The translations under genes were made by a program, and so were the position numbers. From Escarpia spicata (Eukaryota > Annelida > Polychaeta > Sabellida > Siboglinidae): a stretch of 64,000 nucleotides of DNA. Shown here piece after piece: positions 28,144 through 36,526 of this stretch. The stretch lies in assembly GCA_963995525.1 (NCBI GenBank), contig OZ023214.1:49081909-49145908 (forward strand), in the 5' to 3' direction. Position 1 is the first letter of the stretch; every line of letters starts with the position of its first letter. The notes beneath the pieces are model-generated. The model worked only from the letters and a program-made list of their open reading frames with translations, did not search any database and had not been told where the DNA came from.

Positions 28144-29220
28144 ATGAGCTTATCTACTGTTCTACTGGCTGCCAACAAACCCACACCATTACCATCCTTG
28201 GCACCTTTCCGGTGCCCAGATTGCAAGAGATATTTCACGCGTCGTAACAACTGGAAAAGGCACATTGCTCACAATCGATGTAGGTCATCAACAAACACTA
28301 CGTCGACAAACACCACGTCACTGGATTCACTTGTTCAGACGCCTGCTATAACGCCAACGTCTCTGGCCCCAGTGACAAGCTCGACATTCTTGTGTCCAAC
28401 TCAGGCGCCTACTACGACACATGTACCTACGGGTCCAGCGACAAGCTCGATATTCCCGTCTCCATCTCAAGTGCCCATGGAGTATACAAAGAAGATGGCC
28501 CTGGTCGATCCACGTATTTTGGAAAACATTCAACTGCAACGGCCTTCTCCTGCTAATCCTATCGAAAGGGTCTTGCAACGACTCGACAATGAAATGCTAG
28601 ACATAATAGAACGAAACGATATACACGAGAGGGAAAAGGTTATGTTGTATAACCAGGTATTGAGTCGGTACAACGATCTTTCCGACAAACGTATGCAAGA
28701 ACCCGTGCGTGTGGTCATCGAAAAAATTCCCAGTGAAGAGAAAAACAAAGTACAACCTGCTAACGAAAATGAAATCGTCGAAAATAAGAATATCGAAAAT
28801 GAAATCATCGACAGCGTGCCGAAAACTATGAAGCAGAAAGCACGAAGACTTATCGATAAAATGAAAGGTGCCGTGAGTTGGAACGATCGTGGCGAGATGA
28901 TGTATAGAAACAAGGCGGTTCCCGGAAGTAACATCGTGGACCTTGTGAACGACGTGTTGAGAAAACGGAAGTCCTTTGAACCGGTGGGATGGGAAACCTT
29001 CGCTCGTGGCCTCAATGATGTCAACACGCCAATGGATTTAGTGGGTAATCTAGATCGTTGGCTTTACATGCAGACAGCATCAGTGGACGATGACGTATCA
29101 AAGGAAACCAGCATTCCGTTTGACAGTGGTCGTCGTCGGAATCGTAGACGACATGCATCGTCGCGGCGCGCAGCTCATTCGGCGACACCTTCGCGAATCA
29201 TACGTTGGGACCCATATTAG
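28144..29220 (+). CDS. Polinton zinc-finger protein with conserved VDPR domain, 358 aa
   Basis: The only rightward gene of the element. Residues about 23-45 form a zinc-finger-like motif (FRCPDC, then H-x2-H followed by NRC), which could be C2H2 or C2HC. A Thr/Ser/Pro-rich linker follows to about residue 112. Next is a conserved Polinton-type region starting MEYTKKMALVDPR, with RLDNEMLDIIERND and EREKVMLYNQVLSRY. The C-terminal part has WNDRGEMMYR, GWETFARGLND and a basic tail (RRRNRRRHASSRR). The role is not established; a DNA- or genome-binding virion or regulatory protein is plausible. A truncated relative of the middle domain lies at 34880-35110, where the initiating Met matches the internal Met here. 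This suggests that the zinc-finger part was added to an older gene. Confidence 0.75.
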   Translation: MSLSTVLLAANKPTPLPSLAPFRCPDCKRYFTRRNNWKRHIAHNRCRSSTNTTSTNTTSLDSLVQTPAITPTSLAPVTSSTFLCPTQAPTTTHVPTGPATSSIFPSPSQVPMEYTKKMALVDPRILENIQLQRPSPANPIERVLQRLDNEMLDIIERNDIHEREKVMLYNQVLSRYNDLSDKRMQEPVRVVIEKIPSEEKNKVQPANENEIVENKNIENEIIDSVPKTMKQKARRLIDKMKGAVSWNDRGEMMYRNKAVPGSNIVDLVNDVLRKRKSFEPVGWETFARGLNDVNTPMDLVGNLDRWLYMQTASVDDDVSKETSIPFDSGRRRNRRRHASSRRAAHSATPSRIIRWDPY

Positions 29221-29280
29221 CATTACCGATTTGGAATCTACAGGAACAGTGTTCAAGAGAGATCATACGGGGAATATTCA

Positions 29281-29286
29281 AATAAA
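29281..29286 (+). terminator. Poly(A) signal of the zinc-finger gene
   Basis: AATAAA 61 bases after the stop codon at 29220, facing the leftward gene block's own signal. Confidence 0.6.
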
Positions 29287-29505
29287 ATTGTGTTGACGCT
29301 ATGGATGAGTGTGTTTTTGTTTAGTTTTTATTATCGTCAAGATACACCTCGCTTTTCCACGTTTCAGTGACAACAATTGTTTTGTCAACGTTATCATATG
29401 GAATCAATTTCTATATAGTTAAGGTTTACAAGATTTTATAAGATTGACACTTTCTCTTGGGTGTCTGAATAAATCATTTCACAAACGCACATATGGTGTC
29501 GACTT

Positions 29506-29511
29506 TTTATT
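29506..29511 (-). terminator. Poly(A) signal of the leftward gene block
   Basis: AATAAA on minus, about 50 bases after the protease stop codon at 29562. It is a shared 3' end candidate for the virion gene block. Confidence 0.6.
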
Positions 29512-29561
29512 GCTTAATTAAGGTAATACAAGAACGTGCATGCCAACATTACATGCGAACA

Positions 29562-30014
29562 TTACATGGCAGTCTTAACAAAATCGAAAACACGACAGTC
29601 ATTGTTCACTAAATCGTTCCCGAAAGTGTTCACAAACGTCTTCGTTGGTACGCCTCGACTTCGGTGCAGCAAGTATACGACACAGTATTGTCCACACACG
29701 TTAGACAGCGGGCTCTGAAGCGTTCTCTTGTTGAAAGTCCAAGTCACGCAGTTGCTCTGTAGAAAATCCACGAATTCGTCGTGTCGAGGTGGCAAACCGT
29801 AGGAGTCGAAGTATTCTCCACGTCCGTCTTTTGCGATAAACATGCAGATCCAATGTTGGCCCGGCTCATTGCTCGAATGAGTGTTGCACACGAAAGCTGC
29901 CGGATAGGTCTTCATAGGTGAAGTGGGTAACCCGTCTTTAGGTAGTACGCCTCGAACAATGCTCCTAGTGTAAACATCCGCCGCAAGGAGTCTTTCTATC
30001 TGTGCCGTATCCAT
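29562..30014 (-). CDS. Adenain-like cysteine protease (maturation protease), 150 aa
   Basis: A C48/C5-type protease like the adenovirus maturation protease, which cleaves capsid precursor proteins in assembling particles. The catalytic residues are visible: His54 in GQHWICMF, Asp70 in EYFDSYG, Gln100 and Cys107 in LSNVCGQYCVVYLL. The length is short but usual for Polintons. Its ATG overlaps the capsid protein stop codon as TGATG, so translation may be coupled. It is the last gene of the leftward block. All key residues are present, so it looks functional. Confidence 0.9.
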   Translation of the reverse strand: MDTAQIERLLAADVYTRSIVRGVLPKDGLPTSPMKTYPAAFVCNTHSSNEPGQHWICMFIAKDGRGEYFDSYGLPPRHDEFVDFLQSNCVTWTFNKRTLQSPLSNVCGQYCVVYLLHRSRGVPTKTFVNTFGNDLVNNDCRVFDFVKTAM

Positions 30015-31318
30015 CAGTAATCGTAGACGACGTTTCTGTTGCGGTCAATCTCCAAAACCGTCTCGAATTCTCCGTAGACGACGACGTTGATCGTTTGCTC
30101 GAGAGGTTGATTAAAGTGCATCTCGACTCGTAGGTTGCCTTTATGTACCAAATTGAAATGGGTACCGTCACAACAATCTGGTGTGATGTCAAACGCAAAC
30201 AGGGTATATCCTTTGGCAAACTCGTCCCGACTGATGTTGTTTCCTTCGTCTTGAAACATCTTTCCCGTTCCAGCAAATAGATTACTGTAACTTCTCACGT
30301 AGTCACCATCGTTGAAATTAGGCTGGAGTGGTTTCGCCGGAACTTGTTGTCCGTCGACGTACAATGCAAGAAAGTTCAAGTTGTTGTGTTTTACGTGGAA
30401 CGGATTCTTGGCGAATGTCCCGTTGTAAGCGTCGTTGTCTACACAACACAAGACTATTCTCTTGGGTAAGACATCCAAATAAACGTTTTCGTGAGTGTGT
30501 GACATGGCACCTCGCGGTATGGAAAATACCTTGAAATCGACTCTTCGCAACGGATACTTGGCCGTTCCTTTTTGTAGCGCTTTGATGTGACCCATCTGTA
30601 CGGCAGGATTCAGTTTAGCTTTTCGTGCAAACAAAATTGCTTCGACTATGCGTACCTTGTAATTGGCATTGCCATCATCATCACCCATGAGTGCAAAAGC
30701 ATCCTTGCTCTGTACTAGTCGAATTTTCACGTCGACGCCGTTCAATAGATAGCGGTCTTGAAAGAAGAGGTCGACGTGTAGACGGCCCATCATATCGACG
30801 ATTCGACTACGGGAAATATAGGTCTTTCTTTTTTGTAGCCCCTTGTTTGCATCGTCGGTGGCATCCATGTGTTCAGCCGTGTCTTTGTACCACAAGGCAC
30901 TAGTCAGTTGACTCTTCTTTGCTTCTGCTCCGTGACTCAGTAACGTTTCTATGTACGCTCGATAAGGATAGGTATTCGTTGAAGGTGTAACGAGGGTACC
31001 GTTCAAAGACACGCCGACTTGACTAAACAGAGAATGCATCCAGTTGTTTACTGGTCCAACAGATGGAGCTTGATCGATGTCGTCCCCGTTTCCTTTGACT
31101 ACACGTGCTCGTACCAACAAGTAAGTATTGGCCACGTCCAGATAATCGTCTCCCGATCCGGGTAATAAGAATTCGATAGGACCACCCGAACCTATCGAGG
31201 CGACAGGTCGATGCTCGATCCATTGTGCGTGTTCGATACTCGTTTGTGTCGTCGGTAAACTAAATAGGTCCAATTCGCTTTTGACTCCCTCACACGACAA
31301 CTGGTGGACAAAAGCCAT
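30014..31318 (-). CDS. Major capsid protein, hexon-like (double jelly-roll family), 434 aa
   Basis: It matches the conserved Polinton capsid family (related to the F54H12.2-like proteins of animal genomes). Recognisable conserved stretches are KSELDLFSLP near the N-terminus, VGPVNNWMHSLFSQVGVSLN, TYPYRAYIETLLSHG and the C-terminal VVYGEFETVLEIDRNRNV. Members form the trimeric icosahedral shell; the fold is family knowledge and cannot be seen directly here. It begins 4 bases after the pX-like gene and ends overlapping the protease start. No internal stops. Some uncertainty remains over the name, since the family is often left unannotated. Confidence 0.8.
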   Translation of the reverse strand: MAFVHQLSCEGVKSELDLFSLPTTQTSIEHAQWIEHRPVASIGSGGPIEFLLPGSGDDYLDVANTYLLVRARVVKGNGDDIDQAPSVGPVNNWMHSLFSQVGVSLNGTLVTPSTNTYPYRAYIETLLSHGAEAKKSQLTSALWYKDTAEHMDATDDANKGLQKRKTYISRSRIVDMMGRLHVDLFFQDRYLLNGVDVKIRLVQSKDAFALMGDDDGNANYKVRIVEAILFARKAKLNPAVQMGHIKALQKGTAKYPLRRVDFKVFSIPRGAMSHTHENVYLDVLPKRIVLCCVDNDAYNGTFAKNPFHVKHNNLNFLALYVDGQQVPAKPLQPNFNDGDYVRSYSNLFAGTGKMFQDEGNNISRDEFAKGYTLFAFDITPDCCDGTHFNLVHKGNLRVEMHFNQPLEQTINVVVYGEFETVLEIDRNRNVVYDY

Positions 31319-31322
31319 ATGT

Positions 31323-31733
31323 CTAGCCGAATATGTCGTCTCGACGCGTCTTCTGTCGTCTGCGTCTCTTGGCGATACTGGCTAGGCTACTCGTCTGCTT
31401 GCGTTTTATAGGAGCGTTGCGTATACCAGGAGGCCCACTGCTTCCCAACATTCTACTGATCATGTCCTTTCCGGTTTCTTTCGCACGCCTCTTTGCAGAT
31501 TCTTTAATGCTCTGTCCAGACAACACGTCACCGGCCACACCAAAACCTGTCTTTAACGCTCCTTTTCCCAAAGCGAGTGCGCCTCTTTTTATGAGTGGCA
31601 TAGCACTTCGAATGAGGCCACCGAACAAACTACCTAGACCGTGACCTCGTTGCACTCTTGCCCCAACAAACACGGGCAATCCGTTGCCGACTTGTCTGAC
31701 GTAGTAGTCTTCGTAAGAATGATTACGACTCAT
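31323..31733 (-). CDS. pX/pVI-like basic virion protein, 136 aa
   Basis: A small basic protein with a Gly/Ala-rich amphipathic stretch (GHGLGSLFGGLIRSAMPLIK) and a Lys/Arg-rich C-terminus (KRRRRQKTRRDD). This resembles adenovirus core/pVI-type proteins and their Polinton counterparts, which bind DNA or membranes and are processed by the viral protease. The ATG overlaps the penton-like gene's stop codon (ATGA). A partial copy of its 5' end sits at 32630-32709. Confidence 0.65.
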   Translation of the reverse strand: MSRNHSYEDYYVRQVGNGLPVFVGARVQRGHGLGSLFGGLIRSAMPLIKRGALALGKGALKTGFGVAGDVLSGQSIKESAKRRAKETGKDMISRMLGSSGPPGIRNAPIKRKQTSSLASIAKRRRRQKTRRDDIFG

Positions 31734-32596
31734 GTTTCAAAGAATGATGGTTTGTGTCGTCGAAAGTGAAGTGTTGCCGTCACTCTACCTCGCTCGAATG
31801 GTACGCGACGTCCCGTGTCGTCTCTTATATCGATCTCGATGGTCGTAAATTCTTTGTGCAAGACGGGAACGTATTGTACATTGTCAACACTTTTTGACAC
31901 CACGTCTCCGTGTTTCCCTTCTATGGGTACAGCCCTCAAGAGAGGGACGACGACATCCCCGACCACACGCGGTTCCACGAGGTCCGTGTAGACGTACAGG
32001 GTGTCGACTCCCTGATTCATGGCCACCGTATACCGACCCTTGTACTCGTAGGTATACGCGACGGGGTCGGTGGTGATGACGACGTCACGAGTCAAGCTGG
32101 GTGGGCTCGCAATCACGCACGAATCGAAGCCTAGTACGGTCTTCAGATGACTCTGAGGGGGTATGTGAAATTTAACACCCGGCGATAGCTGCAACTTCAT
32201 CCGGTTAGAGATGGGGCTGAACTTCAGGCGGGCCTTGACTTTATTGGTGCACAGTTTCCTCAGTGCCTCGTTGATTTTGCGCATCAACTCGCGAGCGCTG
32301 TTGTAAAAGCCGTGAGGGATGGTCCCTTCCCGGTGAATCTGAGTATCACCGTCGTCACCTGCGGTGTAAATCCCTCGCTCCCCTGTCGCACAAGACAAGT
32401 CGAAGTACGCGTCCTCCTTTCTTACGTTGTACCAAGTGTGCGGGTATTGAATCTCCACCAGTCCGCACTCCCATTGACCGACTAAACTGATGCGTTGCGG
32501 CAAAGCCGTGACATAGTGGGTCAACGTGTTGTCGGGATTTAACTCCATAGATGCGTTGCTGGGCAATGTCAGGTAAAAATCAGACGACATGTTCAC
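31730..32596 (-). CDS. Penton-like minor capsid protein, copy A, 288 aa
   Basis: It belongs to the Polinton minor capsid (single jelly-roll, penton-like) family by its start (SSDFYLTLPSNASMELNPDN) and GQWECGLVEIQYPHTWYN. The C-terminal part (YVYTDLVEPRVVGDVVVPLL) is also conserved. The first about 62 and last about 88 residues are nearly identical to copy B. The middle (about 135 residues, bases 32000-32410) is unrelated in sequence. The start at 32596 is chosen because copy B begins at the equivalent base; an internal ATG six bases in is also possible. Confidence 0.75.
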   Translation of the reverse strand: MNMSSDFYLTLPSNASMELNPDNTLTHYVTALPQRISLVGQWECGLVEIQYPHTWYNVRKEDAYFDLSCATGERGIYTAGDDGDTQIHREGTIPHGFYNSARELMRKINEALRKLCTNKVKARLKFSPISNRMKLQLSPGVKFHIPPQSHLKTVLGFDSCVIASPPSLTRDVVITTDPVAYTYEYKGRYTVAMNQGVDTLYVYTDLVEPRVVGDVVVPLLRAVPIEGKHGDVVSKSVDNVQYVPVLHKEFTTIEIDIRDDTGRRVPFERGRVTATLHFRRHKPSFFET

Positions 32597-32629
32597 CGCG
32601 TTTCATAGACGGATTAGGTAACTACTCAA

Positions 32630-32709
32630 CAACTGGCCCCAACAAACACGGGCAAGCCGTCGCCGACTTGTCTGACGTAGTAGTCTTCGTAAGAATGATT
32701 ACGACTCAG
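32630..32709 (-). pseudogene. Remnant of a duplicated pX-like gene 5' end
   Basis: It repeats 31656-31733 almost exactly (encoding SRNHSYEDYYVRQVG), but the start codon is CTG instead of ATG and only about 26 codons remain. It marks the duplication unit as running from the pX start through the penton gene. Confidence 0.8.
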
Positions 32710-33494
32710 GTTTCAAAGAATGATGGTTTGCGTCGTCGAAAGTGAAGTGTTGCCATCACTCTACCTTGCTCGAATGGTACGCGACGTCCCGTGTCGTCTC
32801 TTATATCGATCTCAATGGTCGTAAATTCTTTGTGTAAGACGGGCACGTATTGTACATTGTCAAAACTTTTTGACATCACGTCTCCGTGTTTCCCTTCTAT
32901 GGGTACAGCCCTCAACAGAGGGACGACGACATCCCCGACCACACGCGGTTCCACGAGGTCCGTGTAGACGTACAGCGAGTAAAAACCCTGCGCCATATCT
33001 ACCACAGATTCGGCTTCTTTAACGTAATAATAATCTGGTTCTTCTTCTTCGGGTGTGGTGTAAACATTCTGGCTTAAACCTAACAAACGCTGAAGTTTCA
33101 ACGAATACACTGAGAATGATGTGTTTTCTACCATGTGTATAGTCACTTTTTGTGTGGTGTCACTGTAGCTCAGTTTTATTTGCTTCTCTTTTATCGGTGA
33201 CTTTATGATTCTGTTGATTGCACGAGTGAGCGCTTGGGGACTACCGTAGTGGCCTGCCTCGATATTCACCTCATAACGCATACCATCAGCCTTCACGCCA
33301 AAATAAACGTCCTCTTCTCTCACGTTGTACCAAGTGTGCGGGTATTGAATCTCCACCAGTCCGCACTCCCATTGACCGACTAAACTGATGCGTTGCGGCA
33401 AAGCCGTGACATAGTGGGTCAACGTGTTGTCGGGATTTAACTCCATAGATGCGTTGCTGGGCATTGTCAAGTAAAAATCAGACGACATGGTCAC
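32706..33494 (-). CDS. Penton-like minor capsid protein, copy B, 262 aa
   Basis: Tandem paralog of copy A, with the same N-terminal segment (QRISLVGQWECGLVEIQYPH) and C-terminal segment (EIDIRDDTGRRVPFE). The central about 110 residues (bases 32975-33305) differ completely: an acidic EEEEPDYYY stretch replaces the basic core of copy A. It overlaps the 3' end of the membrane-protein gene by 17 bases. The frame is fully open. In family terms it would form the capsid vertices; having two versions could give alternative vertex surfaces, which is inference. Confidence 0.75.
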   Translation of the reverse strand: MTMSSDFYLTMPSNASMELNPDNTLTHYVTALPQRISLVGQWECGLVEIQYPHTWYNVREEDVYFGVKADGMRYEVNIEAGHYGSPQALTRAINRIIKSPIKEKQIKLSYSDTTQKVTIHMVENTSFSVYSLKLQRLLGLSQNVYTTPEEEEPDYYYVKEAESVVDMAQGFYSLYVYTDLVEPRVVGDVVVPLLRAVPIEGKHGDVMSKSFDNVQYVPVLHKEFTTIEIDIRDDTGRRVPFEQGRVMATLHFRRRKPSFFET

Positions 33495-33750
33495 CGCGTT
33501 TCATAGACGGATTAGGTAACAGGTACCCCAGGCAACTGCTCAACAAAGCCGTCCACAGATTAGAGTTTCCGTCTACTTTAGTAAGGTTGTAGATACTGAC
33601 CCATATAACGGTGTAGAGTATGACGATTTGGCAGAAGAAAACGATTTCCGATTTCGGGCACGTATTTCCAAACAACACCCAACGTCTGCTATTACTGCCT
33701 GTGTCTTCGAGCTCTGTGTTTTCGACTCGAACGTCCGTCGTATCTTCCAT
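33478..33750 (-). CDS. Small membrane protein of Polinton, 90 aa
   Basis: One clear membrane segment at about residues 36-58 (IVFFCQIVILYTVIWVSIYN), an acidic N-terminus, and a conserved end LWTALLSSCLGYLLPNPS also found in other Polinton/adintovirus genomes. The function is unknown. A piece of its 3' end (ending near 32620) is repeated upstream of penton copy A as part of the duplication. Confidence 0.65.
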   Translation of the reverse strand: MEDTTDVRVENTELEDTGSNSRRWVLFGNTCPKSEIVFFCQIVILYTVIWVSIYNLTKVDGNSNLWTALLSSCLGYLLPNPSMKRGDHVV

Positions 33751-33779
33751 GACACGAATGACGACTCGACTGGTGTGTA

Positions 33780-34895
33780 CTAGCCTTTATACGCGACGAG
33801 CGACGCTTTATCCAACCAGCTGTTAAACGAGTCGGGATATCCTACCCACTTGACCAGGACCTGTGTCTTTTTTCCTCGCTTGCGCTGCTGCAACACTTTC
33901 TCGACACGATAGAGTTTATCCTTGGGCACAACCACTTTCTGTAGTTCTTGTACGTAAAATGTTCCCTCTATCGGCGAATCTTCATCATCAATCAAACGAT
34001 AAACAGGCGGATCGGAACGATGAACTGTTTTGACAGTAAATATCTCGTCACTCCAGTTGGGTAAGTAACCTTTTTTGAATTGTCTCTTGACTTTGCTGAT
34101 ACGCACATGGTCGCCTACTTTTAAAACCGGTTTGACTTTTCCGTGTCCTTCATTTCCGTACAACCTTTGCCAAACCTCTTCTTGATTGATCACGTTCACT
34201 TCAGACGGTGCCATTCCAATACTTCTATGATAACTGTCGTTGTACGAATCGACTAGGTGGTGTAATACGTCCAGGTACTTTAACGTCTGGTTTTTCATGA
34301 AATATCTCCACATACGTGTCTTCAGAGTACGATTGAAACGTTCCACGATACACGCCTTGGTCTCTTCGTTGTGTGTCGTAAAATGGTGGATACCTTCCTC
34401 TTTCAGAAACTCTTGCAGTTGCCTATTCAGAAACTCTTTTCCTTTATCTGTTTGCAATGACAGTGGGCAATCATTGTCCTTTAACAAACGACGTAACGCC
34501 GTCGTGAGTGACGGCCCCGATTTGTTCTTTAAAGGAACAGACCACGCCTTCTTGGAGAACACGTCTATCACGGTCAAAATGAAAGTGTAACCGTCGTTGT
34601 ACCTTTTCAAACGTGACATATCTACCAGATCGGCCTGCCATTGTTGATTTATACCACCCACTACGACACGTCTACGCCTGAAACGATATGTCACCGGTTT
34701 GTGTAGTGTGTAAGTGTCTTGTTCCGACAACCACCGTTTCACCTCTTTCGATGATGCACGTGAAGCATGTGAAGCACGTGAAGCACGATGCAGGGCATCA
34801 ATGCCTCCGTAACTTCCGGTTAGTTTCGTGTCGTAGTAAATACTTTTCAATGCATCGTGTGAACGCTTCGTCTTCTTACCTACGCGAGGAGCCAT
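33780..34895 (-). CDS. Retroviral-type integrase with chromodomain (D,D35E), 371 aa
   Basis: It inserts the element's DNA into the host genome, producing the 6-bp target duplication. The DDE residues are Asp89 (QADLVDM), Asp150 (LQTDKGKEF) and Glu185 (CIVERFNRT). The spacing D150 to E185 fits D,D35E. The N-terminal part is basic with a Ser/Ala/His-rich linker. The C-terminus from about residue 325 is a chromodomain (YRVEKVL, then VKWVGYPDSFNSWL), known in Polinton and chromovirus integrases to guide targeting. The start at 34895 overlaps the end of the truncated VDPR gene by 16 bases. All catalytic residues are present. Confidence 0.93.
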   Translation of the reverse strand: MAPRVGKKTKRSHDALKSIYYDTKLTGSYGGIDALHRASRASHASRASSKEVKRWLSEQDTYTLHKPVTYRFRRRRVVVGGINQQWQADLVDMSRLKRYNDGYTFILTVIDVFSKKAWSVPLKNKSGPSLTTALRRLLKDNDCPLSLQTDKGKEFLNRQLQEFLKEEGIHHFTTHNEETKACIVERFNRTLKTRMWRYFMKNQTLKYLDVLHHLVDSYNDSYHRSIGMAPSEVNVINQEEVWQRLYGNEGHGKVKPVLKVGDHVRISKVKRQFKKGYLPNWSDEIFTVKTVHRSDPPVYRLIDDEDSPIEGTFYVQELQKVVVPKDKLYRVEKVLQQRKRGKKTQVLVKWVGYPDSFNSWLDKASLVAYKG

Positions 34896-35110
34896 GGCGT
34901 AATAATGCCGGTGTCCTGTCGTGCAAGACTATTAATACGGCTCCCTACGACCTTTTCCCTCTCGTTCATATCGCTTTGTTCTAATACGCCTTGCATTTCG
35001 TCATCCAGTCGACGCAAAACACTCCCTATAGGATTTGTCGAAGGAGGTTGCAGTTGAACGTTATCCAAAACGCGTGGATCAACCAGCGCCATCTTCTTTG
35101 TGTGTTCCAT
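34880..35110 (-). CDS. Truncated VDPR-domain protein, 76 aa
   Basis: The first about 55 residues (MEHTKKMALVDPRVLDNVQL, RLDDEMQGVLEQSD, NEREKV) match the middle domain of the zinc-finger protein at 28144-29220. After that the sequence diverges and stops at the integrase start. It may be the original gene position, now truncated, or a short functional version. It lies between the small basic protein and the integrase. Confidence 0.6.
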   Translation of the reverse strand: MEHTKKMALVDPRVLDNVQLQPPSTNPIGSVLRRLDDEMQGVLEQSDMNEREKVVGSRINSLARQDTGIITPWLLA

Positions 35111-35120
35111 AGCCGTGTAG

Positions 35121-35459
35121 TTACGACTGCAACAACGTCGTCACCAACGGGGCTAGAAGGGACGTAGCCAAGGGAGCTAGTAGGGCCGCGAGGAAACCAC
35201 CTTTCTGTAGAATACGTTTCTTCTGATGAAGACCGGTTTTCCTGATGACCAAGGTTCTGAGGTCCTTCTTGTACCGACGCAGTTTAGTCTTGTGATCTTT
35301 CTTTAGTGGTATGTTCCCTTTTAATATGTTCTGTGCACACTCGCACAGACTGTGTACCAGATCGGGTTTTCCCTTGTCGATGATGGCTCTGGCTAAAGCA
35401 GGATCCGCTTTAGCGAGGAGACAAAGGCACAACGCGTTTCTCTTCACTCGCGCCGACAT
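35121..35459 (-). CDS. Small basic conserved Polinton protein, 112 aa
   Basis: Contains a Leu/Ala-rich N-terminal half, LCECAQNILKGNIPL, a run of Lys/Arg residues (KTKLRRYKKDLRTL) and a hydrophobic C-terminus (GGFLAALLAPLATSLLAPL). This layout recurs in Polinton/adintovirus genomes next to the ATPase. The function is not established; a core or virion-associated role is possible. Confidence 0.6.
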   Translation of the reverse strand: MSARVKRNALCLCLLAKADPALARAIIDKGKPDLVHSLCECAQNILKGNIPLKKDHKTKLRRYKKDLRTLVIRKTGLHQKKRILQKGGFLAALLAPLATSLLAPLVTTLLQS

Positions 35460-35512
35460 GACGAATGATGAGTGTCACGGCGTGTTTCTATTTATATCTT
35501 CGGAAGGTAGGC

Positions 35513-36127
35513 TTACTGAAATTTGTTTGGTTTCTTAACGATATTTGTACGCAGGCGCAAGTGTTCCGGTGTGGCCTGTTTGAGGTCGACGAACAAATAC
35601 CCGTGTGGTACGGCCGTTGCGTCTCTGAAAGCTTCTTGCATGAACTTTATTCGACCCGGATACATCTGTCTGGCCAAATTAACCACTTGTGTATTGTCGC
35701 GAGGATTCTTGAAGAGCACCATGTACTGTGCGTTTATACTTATAGTGCGACTCTCTTTCCCTTTGGGAAATACATTTTGCACTAAATATATTACGGACGT
35801 GTTGCAATGATGACTCTTCTTCGTGAACAGTTTGGTGACCCTCTCGTCCGTTTCCGACATGAGATCATCGATAACTACCAAGTTTCTCGTTTTAGGATCG
35901 AAAGACGATACATCGGGAAGACCCTCGACAAATTCTATGTTCGGATGTATCGTAGAGAGCGTGAAATACAACGCCTGCCATTCACCGTAACACCACGTGA
36001 TCTTTTCGGGCGGTGAGTTTACGAGTGTGGCAGAATGACGTAGTAAAGAGACAACAAACGTCGTTTTACCACAGCCCGTCGGCCCAGCAACGATACAAGT
36101 AAAAGGATGAACTAACCTCGTGTCCAT
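35513..36127 (-). CDS. FtsK/HerA-type genome packaging ATPase, 204 aa
   Basis: An A32-like packaging motor of the Polinton/adintovirus lineage, which pumps DNA into the capsid. Walker A GPTGCGKT is at residues 15-22 and Walker B NLVVIDDLM at about 82-90. A downstream YLVQNVFPKG fits the sensor region. Length is typical for the family. It is the first gene of the leftward block. Confidence 0.92.
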   Translation of the reverse strand: MDTRLVHPFTCIVAGPTGCGKTTFVVSLLRHSATLVNSPPEKITWCYGEWQALYFTLSTIHPNIEFVEGLPDVSSFDPKTRNLVVIDDLMSETDERVTKLFTKKSHHCNTSVIYLVQNVFPKGKESRTISINAQYMVLFKNPRDNTQVVNLARQMYPGRIKFMQEAFRDATAVPHGYLFVDLKQATPEHLRLRTNIVKKPNKFQ

Positions 36128-36312
36128 ACTTTACGCAACTGATGAAAGAGACTAAGATGAATGGTACTTATACTACATATACTTCAAAAAATGATACAAT
36201 ATAAGGTTTGAACATTTTATTTGTATACAACACAAACATATTTACAGGTCGCGCTCCATTCTCTGCAGTTGGATTAATGTCACCAAAGGGCTCATAAAAC
36301 CACAAGACAGAT

Positions 36313-36480
36313 TTATATATCATCCTCCATTACTGCCAGAACAATTTGCTTTAATTTGTTTCGCCACTCCTCTGAAAACGGTTCTTGCAACCAACTCCCG
36401 ATAGTGCACAAGTGATCGGACGTTAGGTCGGATAGCATCAAACCTGCGTCTAACAAAACACACAACCAGTCTTTCACCGT
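36313..36480 (-). other. Open 55-codon tail with no start
   Basis: A minus-strand frame between a TAG (36481-36483) and a TAA (36313-36315) reads KDWLCVLLDAGLML, LTSDHLCTIGSWLQEP and FSEEWRNKLKQIVLAVMEDD. Its composition is protein-like. It abuts the inner end of the right TIR, as if its 5' part had been cut off. I do not recognise it; it may be the 3' end of a lost gene. Confidence 0.35.
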
Positions 36481-36526
36481 CTAGTTGGCCTGAGTTCATA
36501 TGCGTGTTGTGTGTTTCGTACCACGT

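Noticed and set aside
30328..32134. Short plus-strand frames across the Polinton capsid genes
   Set aside because: Antisense shadows of the conserved leftward genes.
34880..35110. Possible independent full-length gene
   Set aside because: Only about 55 residues match the conserved domain and it ends at the integrase start, so it is kept as a truncated copy.
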